Source: Carposina sasakii (lineage: Eukaryota > Arthropoda > Insecta > Lepidoptera > Carposinidae). Taken from it: a DNA stretch of 64,000 nt. Numbering within the stretch: the stretch's first letter is position 1; each line of letters begins with the position of its first letter. The notes under the pieces were generated by a model. That model was not told the DNA's origin. It did no database searches and saw only the letters and a program-made list of their open reading frames with translations. The DNA is taken from positions 4,774,001-4,838,000 of the forward strand of contig CP053175.1 in the NCBI GenBank assembly GCA_014607495.2, in the 5' to 3' direction. Shown here one piece after another: positions 34,201-49,200 of this stretch. The position numbers and the translations under genes were made by a program.

Positions 34201-37200
34201 AAATTTGCATTGCTTATGGACAGTCTATGGTCTGTATGAGAGTTGTAGCCAGAGCTCTGCAAAACAAATTCCATGAAATAAATGAAGTCTTAATTCTATA
34301 AAACCACATCCGGATTCCCCGTAGAATAGCGTTGCCGTTGCGTGACGTTGACGTCGTAACTATAAACAATAATCTCATCATTTTTAATCCCTTTATCCTT
34401 AGATTAGTTAAAGTGAATCATAAGAGGCCGAACGACTTGAACGAAGTAATCATAGTCCATACAAAACATTTTACCTAGAGCAATAATTCGAGTTTCCTTC
34501 CTTAAATCATTCCCATGCTCAAAAACTATGTCATTGTATGTACCAAGTGATTTTGATCAATGAATGATGAAAAAACGTAACAATAATCCTGAGGTCAGAT
34601 TGGGTGCTAAAAAAAACAAAAACACCATTTACGAATACTTCCTTAAGCGAATCATGAGAATTGCCTCACCTTGATATATCTTTGAGACGCAAAAACGATG
34701 TCCGCAAATTCTATGCTATAGGTATCTGGTATTGGATTGAAAATAACATAGACGTCGTCGTTTAGTACCTACCATCCTATTCGTCAGTACGTACTTAATA
34801 ACCTAAGAGGCGTCTAGGTCATTTATTAATAACATTGATCTCATAGTATTTTTATAACGTTGTTCTATATGCAAACTATTCTGCCATTCGCCCTGTTAAA
34901 ACTCAAAACTTCGATGATCCCAAAGAATATTTAAGGTGATTTTCCAGTGGCATATCTCTATTGGAAATTGTTCAACTTTTCATTAAGTTTCAGCAAATAA
35001 ATCTGCTGCTACTCTAGTAAATAAATACCTAAATGGCATACTCGTACATAGTCTTAATGACAGTCTAGAATGCATTAAAAAAGCTGTTAGCTCTACAGTC
35101 GTGGCATCTTAAAACGGATGTAATAAAAAAACTAATTTAAATACAATCCGTTGTGTCATAAGGGTGTCCCTGTATTATACTTATTCCCTGTATAATATAT
35201 ATATCTGCGATGATATAGAGGAATAAGATGTAGACATAGAGTGCTAATGTCATACTAACAGTTTCGATGCACCATTAGACTTTTCGGTGCCTCGCAATTC
35301 CAGTCCTTGACAATTAGGTTGCATTACTATACGTTACAATACCTTAGTAATGTAGTACATTACTATACATTACACTTATGGAATCTAAGTGTCAAGGACG
35401 GGAATAGTGAGGCACCGAAAAGTCTAATGGTGCATCGAAACTGTTAGTATGACATCAGCACTCTATGTCTACATCTTATACCTCTATGGCGATTGGCGAT
35501 GCAACTCACGACGCTTTCAACTAAAGTATTGAATACTTGACCGATGGATGGATGCAGATAGTTACAGAAACAAGCATTTGAGTTGAGATGACTTCAAATA
35601 GATTTATCCAAGGCGTTTGCCTCTCTCGATCACTGGTCGACTATCAAGTTTCAATTCGTTTCAGTCGAAAAGTCCTCTCGCATAGGCGCTAGTGTCATAG
35701 TAGCATTGACAATGTTCTGTTTAGACATCAGCCTATAACAGTCCACTGCTGGACATAGGCCTGCCGAAGGGCAAGCCACAAGGTTACTGCCATAGGGGGT
35801 TATTGCCCATAGTCACCACGTTGGGCAGGCAGGTTGGTTACTGCAGTGTGATTTCCAGAATATGTCGTCAATACTGGAGGGGTTGTTGCCCACCTTCCAG
35901 AAACCCTTAATCGCCTCTTACGATACCCACGGAGGTGTTATTCTGCTCTGACGCCACACGGCTCCATGTGCTCCAATGTTTTATTTACGGCCGATATTTC
36001 CAATGATCTTGTGATGTCTCGAAGGATAAAGTTGACGCTATCTTTATTTTGATCAAGATTTAGAGAAAGACAGCATCAAATTTATTCTTCAAATTCCTAT
36101 GGTATCTGACTATTGGAAAAATCCTTAGTTCAATTGAAATCCGCGAGACTTCGAAGTTGGCACAGACATCAATTGATACAGCCTTTTACACAATCAGACT
36201 TGCATTTATCTGTGTCATCAAGCTACTCGTTGAAATTCCAGTTTTTGCTTCGCGGTGCGCAGCGCATGCGCGATTTGATACGGCACGCGGCGTGCCGCAA
36301 GGTTAGATGTTATGCGAACTTACTTAACTCTAGCGGATTTGCTTGTGTTGAGTCACTATAATAATTGATTTACACTGTGTTAATACCATTTTGGTGGAGG
36401 CCTATGTTCCGCTGTGGAATTTTATCATACCCTAATAATACCTAAGTGGGTTGGTACCTTCTTATTACCAAGTTTTGCGAGTTTATTTGATACTAGTGGA
36501 GGCGTCCACTCTGTCCGCGTGGACTACAGAAAAAAAAACAAAATGTCGAAATTATCCGGGATAAAAACATTTTCCCGGGATGAAAACTGAAAACTGCATC
36601 GAAATTGGTTCAGCCGTTTCTGAGATTAGCGTGCACAAACGCACAGACAAATAGACATCCAAAAATCTTTTTTTTGGGTACTATTGCATTGATAAAGGTC
36701 TCCTATAATATTTTTTCTCATATATCTTCCATGTACAGACAGTGATCCGTTACATTTTTATTATACCTATGTATAGATAGATAGATATAGAAGACGACGC
36801 GACGACGTTTGAATCAGTTAAAGTGTGCTTATAACATTATTTTTCTTGATTTAAACATCTTTGTAAATAAAACTATGTAAACCTGTCACAAGGAATTCTT
36901 GAGGTAGTAAAATGTACCTAACTTATTTGCACAGCCAATTTAAAATAATGTGTTTGTGTTTAAAATTAAACAACTTCAGCTATTGTTAGCGCGATATTTG
37001 TCGTAAGACTCACTCAGAGGTAGGTACTTGGAGAAGTTCTTTCAGGCGATGATTTAGCAACTTATAACTGACCTTTATAATATTTATCACCCTGCAATGC
37101 TAAATTCTTCTATGCTGCTCTGGGAGTGAAAAAATAACATGTAATACTACAGCTGCTTCTCTTCCCGGGCATACTGTACAAGTCAGTAGAGGGACAAGAG

Positions 37201-40200
37201 GGTCTTGGTGTTTTGTAAGCGATGGGCTGACCACCTGTCACTACTAACCGAACTTGTACATCTCAACTATACCCTCAAAATTGGTCAGAAGTGGCACCAT
37301 GTGGTTCTATCGGCCCTTGGTTCTCTGCCTACCCCGTAAGGGATCAAGGCGTGATTATATGTATATATGTATGTACTATGCGAAACGTGGCATTAAAATC
37401 CCACAGTCAAACGGCACAAGTGTTTTGTTGGACGTTGCATCTACATAGTTTTAAGCTTTTTACTGACGTAATGCATAAAGAAAGAATAAATAAAAATTAC
37501 CTTCCAAGAAGGACGCATGCTTAACACGGATTGTATTATAGAAAAACCTAATAATAAAAAACCAGTTTTGCGCCTCTTAATTTCGTTGCCGAGATAATGG
37601 GTGACGGACTGTAATGGATACGTGAGAATTGTGTTGCCTAACTTATTAACAGTCACGTATCTACGTCAAGTTTACGGTTGGTGTACAAGGTACTAGAGTC
37701 TGCTTTATAGAATAACTACTATTAAATAAAATATAGGTAACTAGTGGACGCCCACGACTTCGTCCGCGTGGATTGCAGAAAAAACAAAATGTCGAAATTA
37801 TGTATCCGAGATAAAAATGTAAGCCTACGTGTTAATCCAAGGTGTCAGCTAACTCCATACCAAATTTTATTAAAATCGCTCTAGCCGTTTTTACGTGAAA
37901 CGACTTCTACTTCATGTAAACCGTTGCCTTTGTTGATGCGGGGCTTCACTAGAATACATCGGCTGCATTTCCTTCCGTGCATGTCGTAAGAGTTGACCAA
38001 GGAACTCGGATATTCTCTCATTCTAAAAGCAACTTGTTAATGGGCCATTTATGTCTGTTCCCGTTATACTAATTCATCTTTCCACTTTCAACCAACGGCA
38101 CCCTTGCATCGAGATTGGCTTCTCATCACTAAACAAATAAATAAATAAATAAACGTGGCTGTGGGATCTGCTTGATGATTCTGCAGTTCTGGCTACTTTA
38201 CTGGGACCACAGCTGTGTGTATACAGGGTTATAAATGAAATTGTATTAGGCGTTACAATTCGGCAGTTCAAACATGGTGGTGGGCGCACCCATAGTGAAT
38301 GTATACAGGGTGTAAAGAGACTACTTTGTTATTTTATTACCTCGTATTCTTTGTAACATCACGATCATTTTTTTCTATGGAAGCACCCCTGGGAAACAAC
38401 GGGTTTCCAAGATATTGACTTATTGAGGTACAAATTTACATTAATATTATCATATTTTTTTTACATAAATCCATCTGAAATCGGTTAACAAACATTTTTT
38501 TCATAGATACCATGTTATAATGTTAGTTTTATAGGTACATTTGTACTTTGCGCATCAAACAAATACAAAGCTTGCAATAAAATTACAGTATTTTTTCATA
38601 ATTTTTTTGTCGTTTACCAGGGTTGGTTCCATAGAAGAAAATGATCGTTACCTTACAAAGTATATGCGGTATTTAAAAAAAAATGTTTTCTTTTTACACC
38701 CTGTATGTATAGTGGGGATAAGACATGGCTTAACGATAACTATACACAGTGTGTGTTAGATTCAACAGGTTAACAACGTTTCAGGCAATACTTATCGGTA
38801 TTAACTATTTAAGGCCAAGCTCACAAATGACACTAAGATTACATGACATCATCAACCGTTTTTAAATCCAATATAATTAACCACTGTGTCCATAGTTGTG
38901 TGACAAATGAAGCCCAGGTGAAGTCTGGCATCATCACAGGATGAAAATGGATTTACAAACATAAACACTAACGCCAAATCAGGCGTAATTTTCCGTGGAA
39001 ATTATTATAGTTAAATTGTTATATGGTCCACATACACGAGATCACTGAATGACTTAGATACTTAGCACGTAATTATATATCTGCCACAAAAAATAGAGAT
39101 AAGGTATTACTAATGTTGATTTTCTGTTAAAATAGCTTTTCCTCGCAACATAATACTCGTACAGGGTGTAACAGAAAGGGTAATTTAAGCGAAAAGCCCA
39201 TTATAGAGGACCTATTTCCAAAATTTGAGACTCGAAATCACATTTTACAAGATTGTATGAACATTCCTGAGTTGTGTGGGTCCTTTGTGAGTCCTTTCGG
39301 TGGATTATTTACATAGCTTTTCCCTTAACATACCCTTTTGTTACACCCTGTATAATAATAGTCTCTCGTTTTATAACAAAGAAAACAAAACGTTATTAAA
39401 ATAATTATTGAGACTTGGTAAATTCCTAAGATTTCTTCTAGCTAACTAGTTTTTGGCTAGCTAGTTTTTGTTTCAACAGCCGCTATTTGACGACACCGCT
39501 ATACTAGATAACCAGAGTTTTAGTGAGCATCATTGCATGCGTGATGAAGCCGTGTATACCCGTCATTAGTAAACCCACGATCGGTCAAAGTCGAAGACGG
39601 CCATCAAGTTAATTGAAGTGGTTAAAAACAATCCATTAATGTCAGGCTTTAACTATTTTGATTGTTAATTATCTCGAGCGGCATGGAGTTGATACCTATT
39701 TAGTTACGGATGCCACAAACATGTTTAAATGGTGGATCTTTTTTAAATACGAAAATATCTTATACTGATGCGGGGTTTCACTAGAATGCATCAACTGCAT
39801 CTTCTTCCGTGCATGATCTTGTGAAGTCTACTACTAGCGGCCGCCCACGACTTCGACCGCGTGAGGGGGCATTGCACTGCACCCGTGCGATGTCGGGACG
39901 GGTTGATGTATAGCCTATAACCTTTCTCTATAAATGGTCTATTTAACATTGAAAGAATTTTTCAAATTGGACTAGTACTTTTTGAGATTACCGCGTTCAA
40001 ACAAACAAATTCTTCAGCTTTACAATATTACATATTAGTAATTAGTATAGATCAGTCCACCTATAGAGGCTAATATAGGATTTAGAAGTAATCCATAGTA
40101 CCAAAATGTATGGGTAATATCTCAGATCAAGAATTTCTTGATCTGAGGGTAATATCGACTTCATCATATATCGGCTATGGCGCTAGTGGAAGTCATAGAA

Positions 40201-43200
40201 AAGATGACGGCTGACATTTCGTGATGAGAGTCGACTAACAGCACTTTTCATTTTCCAAGTTCCACCTTATGGTCGCATACACAATAAGAACTAGCATTAT
40301 AATATCAGTTTAGATATGGTCCATTCTTCTTTATGTACCATAAAATGACGCCATTTACAAGGGCATAGTAAATTGTTTACGCCTTTTTAAAGCGTAAAGC
40401 TGACTTTGCTGTTATAACCGCATTATCTACTTAAATACTTCGTTTAGTCACATCAACTAAGTTTATTTCGATGTAGTTTTTGTAAAGTACAGACATACAA
40501 CACGGCTGTGATTTTAAAATTGGGTAGCCAGAACTCACGCTGAAAAGTTTCACGTTTGATATCCTATGATGCAAATATAGGGTTGATAGGGTTTCATTGG
40601 CCGCGTGGTGCCGGCAGAGTAGAATTCGTACCACCCCATGTCTGCCCGTGGGTTTCATACGAGGCGATTAAGGGTTCCCGGGAGGTAGGCAGCAGCGCCT
40701 CCCGTGTTGACAACATAGTCCAAAAATCAGACTGCGGTCACCAACCCGCCTGCCCAGCGTGGTGACTAGAAACTTTTGATAACCAATTTAATTTGTAGGT
40801 ACAGTACAGTAGGTAGCTCTTACAAAAACCTTTAAACATTGTTTAAGATACAAAAATCATTCCTCACCTCACCTCAAGTGTAAATTTGAAAATTCTTATT
40901 ACAGTTCTGTAGATGCTAGGAGATTGGAGAAGTTTTTGTTGAAATTTGTCTCAGTGAGCTTACCTACTGATAACACCTTAGTGTTATATAAAGAAAAAGG
41001 CGTCTGGGCCATTATCAAACCAAGTAAACTAACATAGATTGGCATTCTCCGTTGTTTTCATAGCATGCTCTGATTGGTGAGGCGACGTACAGTATGATTG
41101 TATGTCTGTCTGTATCTCTAAACGTCTACATAATATACGACCACATTGTCCATGTTTTTCTCACGAAAGCCGCAGATAATTTTGTTTCTGATAAACTCTA
41201 TCTTGTCTTTATATCTAAGGCTGGATCCTCCTTTAGTATTTTCTGAAAAAAAAATTACAAGCTTCTAAACATTTTGTTCTGCTATAGAAAGGTGGGATAT
41301 GTCTGATATCATAGCACAAATTTTGTTACCATAAGCATTCTTCTTTGCAGAGATTAAGGACTAGCATCTAGAAAACAAATATAGGTTTATTTAGGCACTA
41401 ATGCCAAGCTATTTTTATATGAAAAATTTAAACCATACAAATTTTGCAGAAATTCTAAACCTTTGGGTCAACGCACTAATTTAAATATTCGTGAAACATA
41501 AACAAAAACTCTGTTATCTACGTCTGAAGTTCAGGCATCTACTGCCAAAACTATTTTGATCTGTTGATAAAAATCATCAGCAAAATCGACAAATATCTGT
41601 GTCACCACTGTCTATGCGAAAAGACATTTCCTATCGCGATTATCCAATAAAATATTGATTCGGCCAACAGCCACATGCATTCCAAACCTTGCCCTTCAAG
41701 ATATAAATTTTATCGCACATTCTAACCGATAAAATGTTATTCTAGAATCGAATACCATTTGAAAACGTCGTGTTTTTTTAAGTGTTCATTGTTTTTGCAT
41801 CGGTGTTAAGAATATAGTGCCTATGTGAAATCCCTATAGATGCCTTTTAAGCTCAAAGGTACGAACCTAGGAACAATAGTGAAAGTCTGACCTAACGTGT
41901 GCGATGTCACGGGTTAGGAAAATCTAGCCAGTTATCTGTGAACTATCCATCGCTATTTGTGAAGAAACAGTGGGAAATTCTATTGTTTATTACGTAGGGT
42001 GACGTATATTTTATAGAACGACTGCAACTCGCAATCTTGATACCTAATTTTTTATTGCAATGTGGTCTTGCCGCATTTGACGTTAAATTTTCATGTCAGA
42101 TTCAATAATACGACAACATTAATTTGACGCTTTAATTATTTAAAAAAAAAGTGAAATGTGAAGCCTAGATACAGAAATTGACGGACATCTTTTAAATGGC
42201 GATAAACAGATAAAAGTAATCTTATTAGGTACATAATACTGTTAAATTGATAAGTAAAATAAATATGATAACTCTATAATATTATTTTCTGAAGAAATAA
42301 AAACATCTGAGGTCTCATATTCCATACTGGCATATTTTCTTCATAACTTCATAATTCTATTTCTTCATAACCACGTATTACCTCCCTACTAAACGCAGCC
42401 TAGAATTTACAAAGGCTTAACACTTTTTTTGCATATCTCAGACCTATCATCCTACATATCCTCCAGATTTTTTTTTTTAACAATTTAAGGAAGACCAACA
42501 TCTATTTATAACTATAGGTAGTTAAAATTGTAGACACATAAAACCAATAACAGGTCCACACTTATAGAAGCATTGTGAGAGCTATTCAGACACTAATGCA
42601 CACACCATTTACATCAGAGTTCCACAAAATCTAACAAGCTTATGATTGATAATAAATAACATATAAAAACAATTTAGGTACTAGATAAAATCTAGGTACC
42701 TACTAATTTATTGACGAAAAAAAATTTCACTAAGCAGAATATTATATATTTTTTTATGAAGTGGATTATGTAAGTTTCGTTCTTAAAAAACTCGCGTTTA
42801 GCTCATGTAATATTCGCCTTAATCTTAACACAAAATTTCGTTTGGATCCAAAAGATCTGAGATTCTCTTTGTTCTCTAGTATTGAAATTTGCCCTTAGTC
42901 TAGTTTTGTGTAGTTCGTGAACGAACTAGGCCAAAAGAGCGCTCTTACAGATGAACTACGCGAACTATTTACTTCATTCCCCATTTCGTAGTTCGTGGCG
43001 AATAAGATTTCCGTCGACTGGACTAAGATCGTCACGCACGGGACAGCTAAACATATAAAAGGCGAAAAATATAGGTAAAGGGTTATTTTATTACACCAAT
43101 ATTTTTATGAATATTCATTAAATAAGAAGTTTTTGCAGTTTTTAGAGGTTAAAAGCATTCCATAAATATTGTCGCATGTTTCAGAACCCGTATTAAAACG

Positions 43201-46200
43201 ACCGAACGATGTGATGGGATCGGTCTAATTCGAACTAGGAACTAACGAACTAGAAGAACGAACTAGCTGTCGCATGTAGCAGGAACCATATTAAAACGAG
43301 CGAACGATGTGATCGGATCGGTGTCGGTCTAGTTCGAGCCAGGAACTGATGAACTAACGAACTAGAAGAACGACCTGTTTCGTTTAGGAGCGGCGAACTA
43401 AACTGAGCGCTCCCTGTTGTGAACTAGTATGCCCAAGACTACCTTATCTCTTGAATCAGAAGTTAAAAATGCTTCCAAATAAAAGATAATGGTCTGTATG
43501 CACCTACGAAAGTGTAACCTCCAATATTTTTGCAACATTGCCTTATAACAACCTACATACACCTAATACAAATGCATTATTCATAATTCGTAAGCGTTAC
43601 GATACGGCCCACGCAATGCCGCGGTCGTTGACATATGCTGTCACTGTCAAGCCTGCTTATAGTCATTATTGCATACTCAGACAGATTGCATAATGGCCTG
43701 TCAAATTATACATTAAAATGTACTTCGAGTGCACGAGAATTTATACTGTTGTTGCATGCCAGTTCTGTGCTGATGCGGGGCTTCACTAGAATACATCAGC
43801 TGCATCTTCTTCCGTGCATGTCGTAGGAGTCGGCTGAGGAACACGGGCAATCTCTCAGTATAGAACTCTCTCAGGCGATAAGCTAGCAACTTGTCACTAA
43901 TCACGTACAACTGTCCTCGCTATGCTTTCTCGCTATCCTTAACTATTTTGGCCGCGTGGTGCCCGCAGAGTAGAATTCGTACCACCCCATGTGTCCAGCA
44001 GTGGACTGCAATAGGCTGATGATGATGATGGATGACTATACTTAACTTTTTAATGCCATAGATAGACTTTCAGAACATTATGTTTATCATACATACGTAT
44101 AATTATACTCGTATTAGCTAAGGTTGAGTACCCCTGACATACTAGTTTTTTAAGTTCACTTCTTACTGACTTCTTAAAAAGAGAGTTTATCAAATTCTTC
44201 TTTATGTTTATTTTAACTTACCTATATTAATTTAATTAGTCTCGTACCAAAGTACACCATCCAACCTATTTAAAACTTAAAATTACAAAACTATTACCCA
44301 AATCTATGACACCAAATAAAAGTTTGCCTGCAATTCCTCCACCTCCTTATTTATTATCTACTTAGTTTTTTTCATTGATATTACTGGCGTCTCTAAAAAT
44401 AAATCCTTTCAGCTAATAGAACTGAAAACGTAGGTGTTACATGCGTTAATTTGTAAATTAATAGAATAGGATGGAGAAAATTTAGTATAATTATCTACGG
44501 ATTTGGGTTAACCTGCGTGATTCCACTTAAGTAACTTACTATAAGTACTTGGTTAATTCGTGAAATAAAATCGTGTGAACGGTTCATGATTGGCGAATCG
44601 TTGTGTAATTAAAAAACTTTATCTATTTTGCTATTAATTTCATGTTCTAGACTGTTATTTTAAATCATTATACCAGGCTTCGGTTCCGGATATTTTTCAG
44701 TTTTTTTAAGGTTACTACGGCGTAGTAGACGCCTTATTTTCCATTTGGAACCTTTGAGAGAAAACGATTTCCATAAATTCTACAATCTCTACGTAGATTT
44801 TTTCAACGATGTAAATAAGTGATTAGATAAAAATATATAATATCTACACTAGAATTCGCTTTATTTCTCAAACTCATATTTTTATTACCTCCATGCTCAT
44901 AACTCTATAAAAGAAAAATGTAGTCACCGGTATAAAATCATTGATTGACATCTCAGAGTACACACATATCCCCACATGCTATCGACTCTTGCTTTCAATA
45001 GAGATCGGATAACTGGGTCACTGCTTTCACGATACCTTTTTTATCGTTATATTTCATCGTCATATTCCGTGACGTTTTGTAAGATTTCGATATTGCGATT
45101 ACTAATCGATAATTTGTAGAATCTTTGAGAAGTTTACAATCGCTGTCCATGTGAACTAAGAGGCCGGTATATTAATTATATGCATGAAGGGAAACACTGC
45201 TAATGGTATACTAGAGAAGCTCCGCATAAGCACTGCACATGGCATCTGAACTACACTTGCAAAATATCAAAGCTGTTGCTACAAAGATAGTAAATACAAG
45301 TCAGTATCTACAAGTCAGTAGAGGGACAAGAGGGTCTTGGTGTTTTGTAGGCGATGGGCTGACCACCTGTCACTACTAACCGAACTTGTACATCTCAACT
45401 ATACCCTCAAAATTGGTCAGAAGTGGCACCATCTGGTCCTATCGGCCCTTGGTGCTCTGCCTACCCCATAAGGGATAACGGCGTGATTATATGTTTGTAT
45501 GTATGTATATATGTATGTATGCAAAAACATTTATTTTGTATCTCTTTCGAAATTCACGGGACTACAGAGCCCCGGTCCTTTGAGAGGTACATCGGGCCGT
45601 AGCCAAGATTATTATTATAAAGGGTACATGTTAAGCTGTGAGTAATAAAACGTGTCAAAAAGCCGATTTCAAAAACGAATTCAGCTATTTACAGACAAAG
45701 ACAAATGAAAGTACTTACCTATAAATAAAAAGAGATTAATAAAAGCTAAGCATAAATTACCCCACGATTTGCAGGCCTTTTTGAATTGTTTCTATTGCAT
45801 ATTGTCATGAATTAATTGGCATAGCAAGTAGACGTGTGAAATTTCACTATAGTGTCTGTGCTGATGGGAGGCTTCACTAGAATACATCAGCTGCATCTTT
45901 CTATACATGTCGTAAGACTCGACTAAGGAACTCGAGTGTTCTCTCCGGCGATGATCTAGCTAGCACCTTGTCACTGAATATCATTTCTGGCATATCGCTT
46001 TGCTAAACATGGTTGTACAATCTCCTTCGTGAAGCCGCGGTTCTGGCTACGTCATTTTGGGAATACAGACGTGTTTATATTTATGTTTAACTAGTGGATG
46101 CCCGCGACTCCGTCCGCGTGGACTACAGAAAAACAAAATGTAGAAATTATCCGGGACATAAATATTTTCCCGGGATAAAAAGTAGCCTATGTGTTATTCT

Positions 46201-49200
46201 GATGTGTAAGCTATATTATTGTGAAGTTTTATGAAAATCCATTCAGTAGTTTTTGCGTATAAGAGCAACTAACATCCTTATATACATCCTTACACATTTT
46301 CGCGTTTATAATATTAGTAGTATATGATAGGATAGGATAACTACTATATATGTATACTCGATATTATATACTATATATACGATATATACTCGTAGACCAC
46401 CAACGGCAACAAGGGTGGTTTAAGAAGTTATACAATATGAGAATCGTATACTGCCGGTAAAAGTTGATTATCCAGTATTATAAAAACGCAGAGAAAGTAA
46501 CCAACTCGCTAATTGGCGTCTCAAATGGATGTAAAATGTTTTTTTTTATTATCAAATTATCGGTTAATCTGCTTTATTTTACGCGAATTTCTATTTATTA
46601 TTTGTATTAATTGATAGAAAGGTGTAATTTATTAAAATACTAGTGGACGCCCGCGACTTCGTCCGCGTGGAAATTGAATTGTAGCTTATATGACACGTTT
46701 GTCGGTTTACCATAGCAGTGCCATCTATTGATTACTTACTCAATCCAGTCGAAAATTATCGACATCTGTTAGAATCTTTTGGAGTTAACAGATAATTATG
46801 ACTGTCAATTAATTATAGACAAATAATTTGCAATGAAATAAAATTGCGACTATAATTAAAGATCTAAGCTATCCTATCTCTCAAGTTGGACCAGACTGCT
46901 CACGGTATGCCAATTTAATTTAAAATCGGTTAAGTAGTTTAGGAGTCCATCGCGGACAAACATCGTGACAGGAGATTTATATATATTAAGATATTAAGAT
47001 AGTGATTTATTATAGTACTTAATTATAAAGAGAACAAAATACTTATAAATACCGGGAAAAGGTTGTCACATAATAGCTATATGTCGTGGTCATATGATCA
47101 AAATGCTGAATGATCAATTCATCATTTCATGATAGTACTACCTAACCTAACCAACCATTTCACCTGAGTTCCTTAGTCAACTCTACATTCACAGAAAGAG
47201 ATGCGTATGACATATTAAACTACGCAATGTATGTTTCAGGAAAGCACTTGATCTTCTCCACGGACCCTGAGTCAGTGAAGGATGAGTTCGCCTTCGACAA
47301 CCCTGGTTTCCGACAGGAGGAACGAGCGTGGCAGCACGATGCTCCTACCCTGCCATTGGGGGGGAAGCCCCATGTTTTGCAAGCGGAGTTTACTAAGCCA
47401 GAGCAGAGCAAGGATGATTCCCATTTACAAGTAAGTGCTAGCATAAAGGTGCAGTACGATATGATAAACCGTTGTACCTATTTTTAAGTTCTAGAATATT
47501 TAAAGAATAATAATAAATAAATAAATAATTTATCGACATTAATGCGATAAATATTGCCGCCAAGTTGAATGTTGTATAGAGACGATACGATATCCACGAT
47601 GCGTGGTCATGCTAGGGGGGCTGATGTGAATCATAATCATGTAATCAGTAACAAGATGCTAGCTCGTGTCTGAGAGAAATGGCCGAGTTCCTTAGCCGAC
47701 TCTTACGACATGCACGTAAGAAGATGCAGCTGATGTATTCTAGTGAAGCCAGCCATAGACTAGCGTAACTTTACCTTTAACACTACCTTTTATATCGATG
47801 AGTGAAGCCCTAATATCTAAAAACAAAATGTTGGCCTATCAGATCAGCTGATATTGAGGCATATGGCTCAAATCACATGCTAAGGAATTATGAGACCAAC
47901 ACTTTACGTTCAACTCATTGGTCCTGATGATGAAAGGTACACTAAAAGTGCTGATAACACCTAAGTCTATCGGATCTTTAGCATTCAGCAACTTAGTGGG
48001 GGATATAGTAGGTACTTATTATTTATTTGGGGCAGTTAGTTGTTACTGATGAATTTTGATGTCCTTCTCTAAAATTTTACAAAAAAGACTTACCTATCAG
48101 AAAAGTACAGCAATTAGAGAATAATTGATATTCTTATCAGAAGATAAGAATGGAGTACCTAGATGACACGAATGTGGTTGGTCTTTGATTCAATAATGAC
48201 TAATGTCGTAATTATTTCCTAGATTTCATATCATTGGAGTACGTTTCAATACTTGTTTACAATCGGCTTTAAGTACATTACTTTTATGTATTTATAAGTA
48301 CTTACCTACCTTTTTCTGCATAATATAACGTCTGATTGATGCAAGGCTTCACTAGACACATGCTTCAAATCAGCTGCATCTCCTTCCGTGCATGTCGTAA
48401 GAGTCTGCGTAAGAAAAGGCGTTCCCTGCAGCAATGAGCTAACATCTTGTCACTGATTAATTACATCTATCCCTGGTATGGTAATCGTGTCTTTAGGATT
48501 TTCTTCGTGATTCTGCAATTCTGCCCACCCCATTTTTTATTAACATAGCCCTGTGTATGTGTATGTATGTATTTTGTCTTTGCGTTTTACTTTCCACTAT
48601 AGAAAAAGTTTTGAGCTCTTTACTACCAATACCTTATGCATCAAATAAAAATTCACGCAAACATACCTATCCAAAGGTACCTAACTTTTACCATTAACCT
48701 TTCAACCCTCCGTCAGAGCTAGCTCGTAAACGTTCCCTGGTATTTATCGCGGCATAATCTTATAATGGCCCATCATTGAGATATCCGGGCTTTAGGACCA
48801 TTACCATAACTTACCTATCGTCGTTTGAAAGGTCATTGGTGAAAAGTGGAGGAAATTGGATAAAGTTTATATCTACTACAACAGCTTTAAGATTTAACGG
48901 TAAATACAATACTAACTGTCGTCGATATAGAAAATTTTATAAACAGTGTTGGCATTTTTAATAAGTACCTAAGTAGGTGTATTCTAAGTAAGGGTTTCAA
49001 ATTACATACATACATATATAAAATAAATTGTTAAATTTCGCATTTTATAGACAGTATTGGCATTTGTACCTAAGTAGGTAAACCTTTAAATTGAGATTAG
49101 TTTCGGTCACTTTAGATTGTGACCAGTGACAAGTTGTTAGCTTATCGCCTGAGAGAATACCCGAGTTCAAGTCTATTGATACAAAAATTGAGGCTTAAAT

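Noticed and set aside
36113..36361. 82-codon plus-strand ORF
   Set aside because: Begins within a dispersed repeat shared with 56940-57100; no splice sites, domain or phase link to the PDZ gene.
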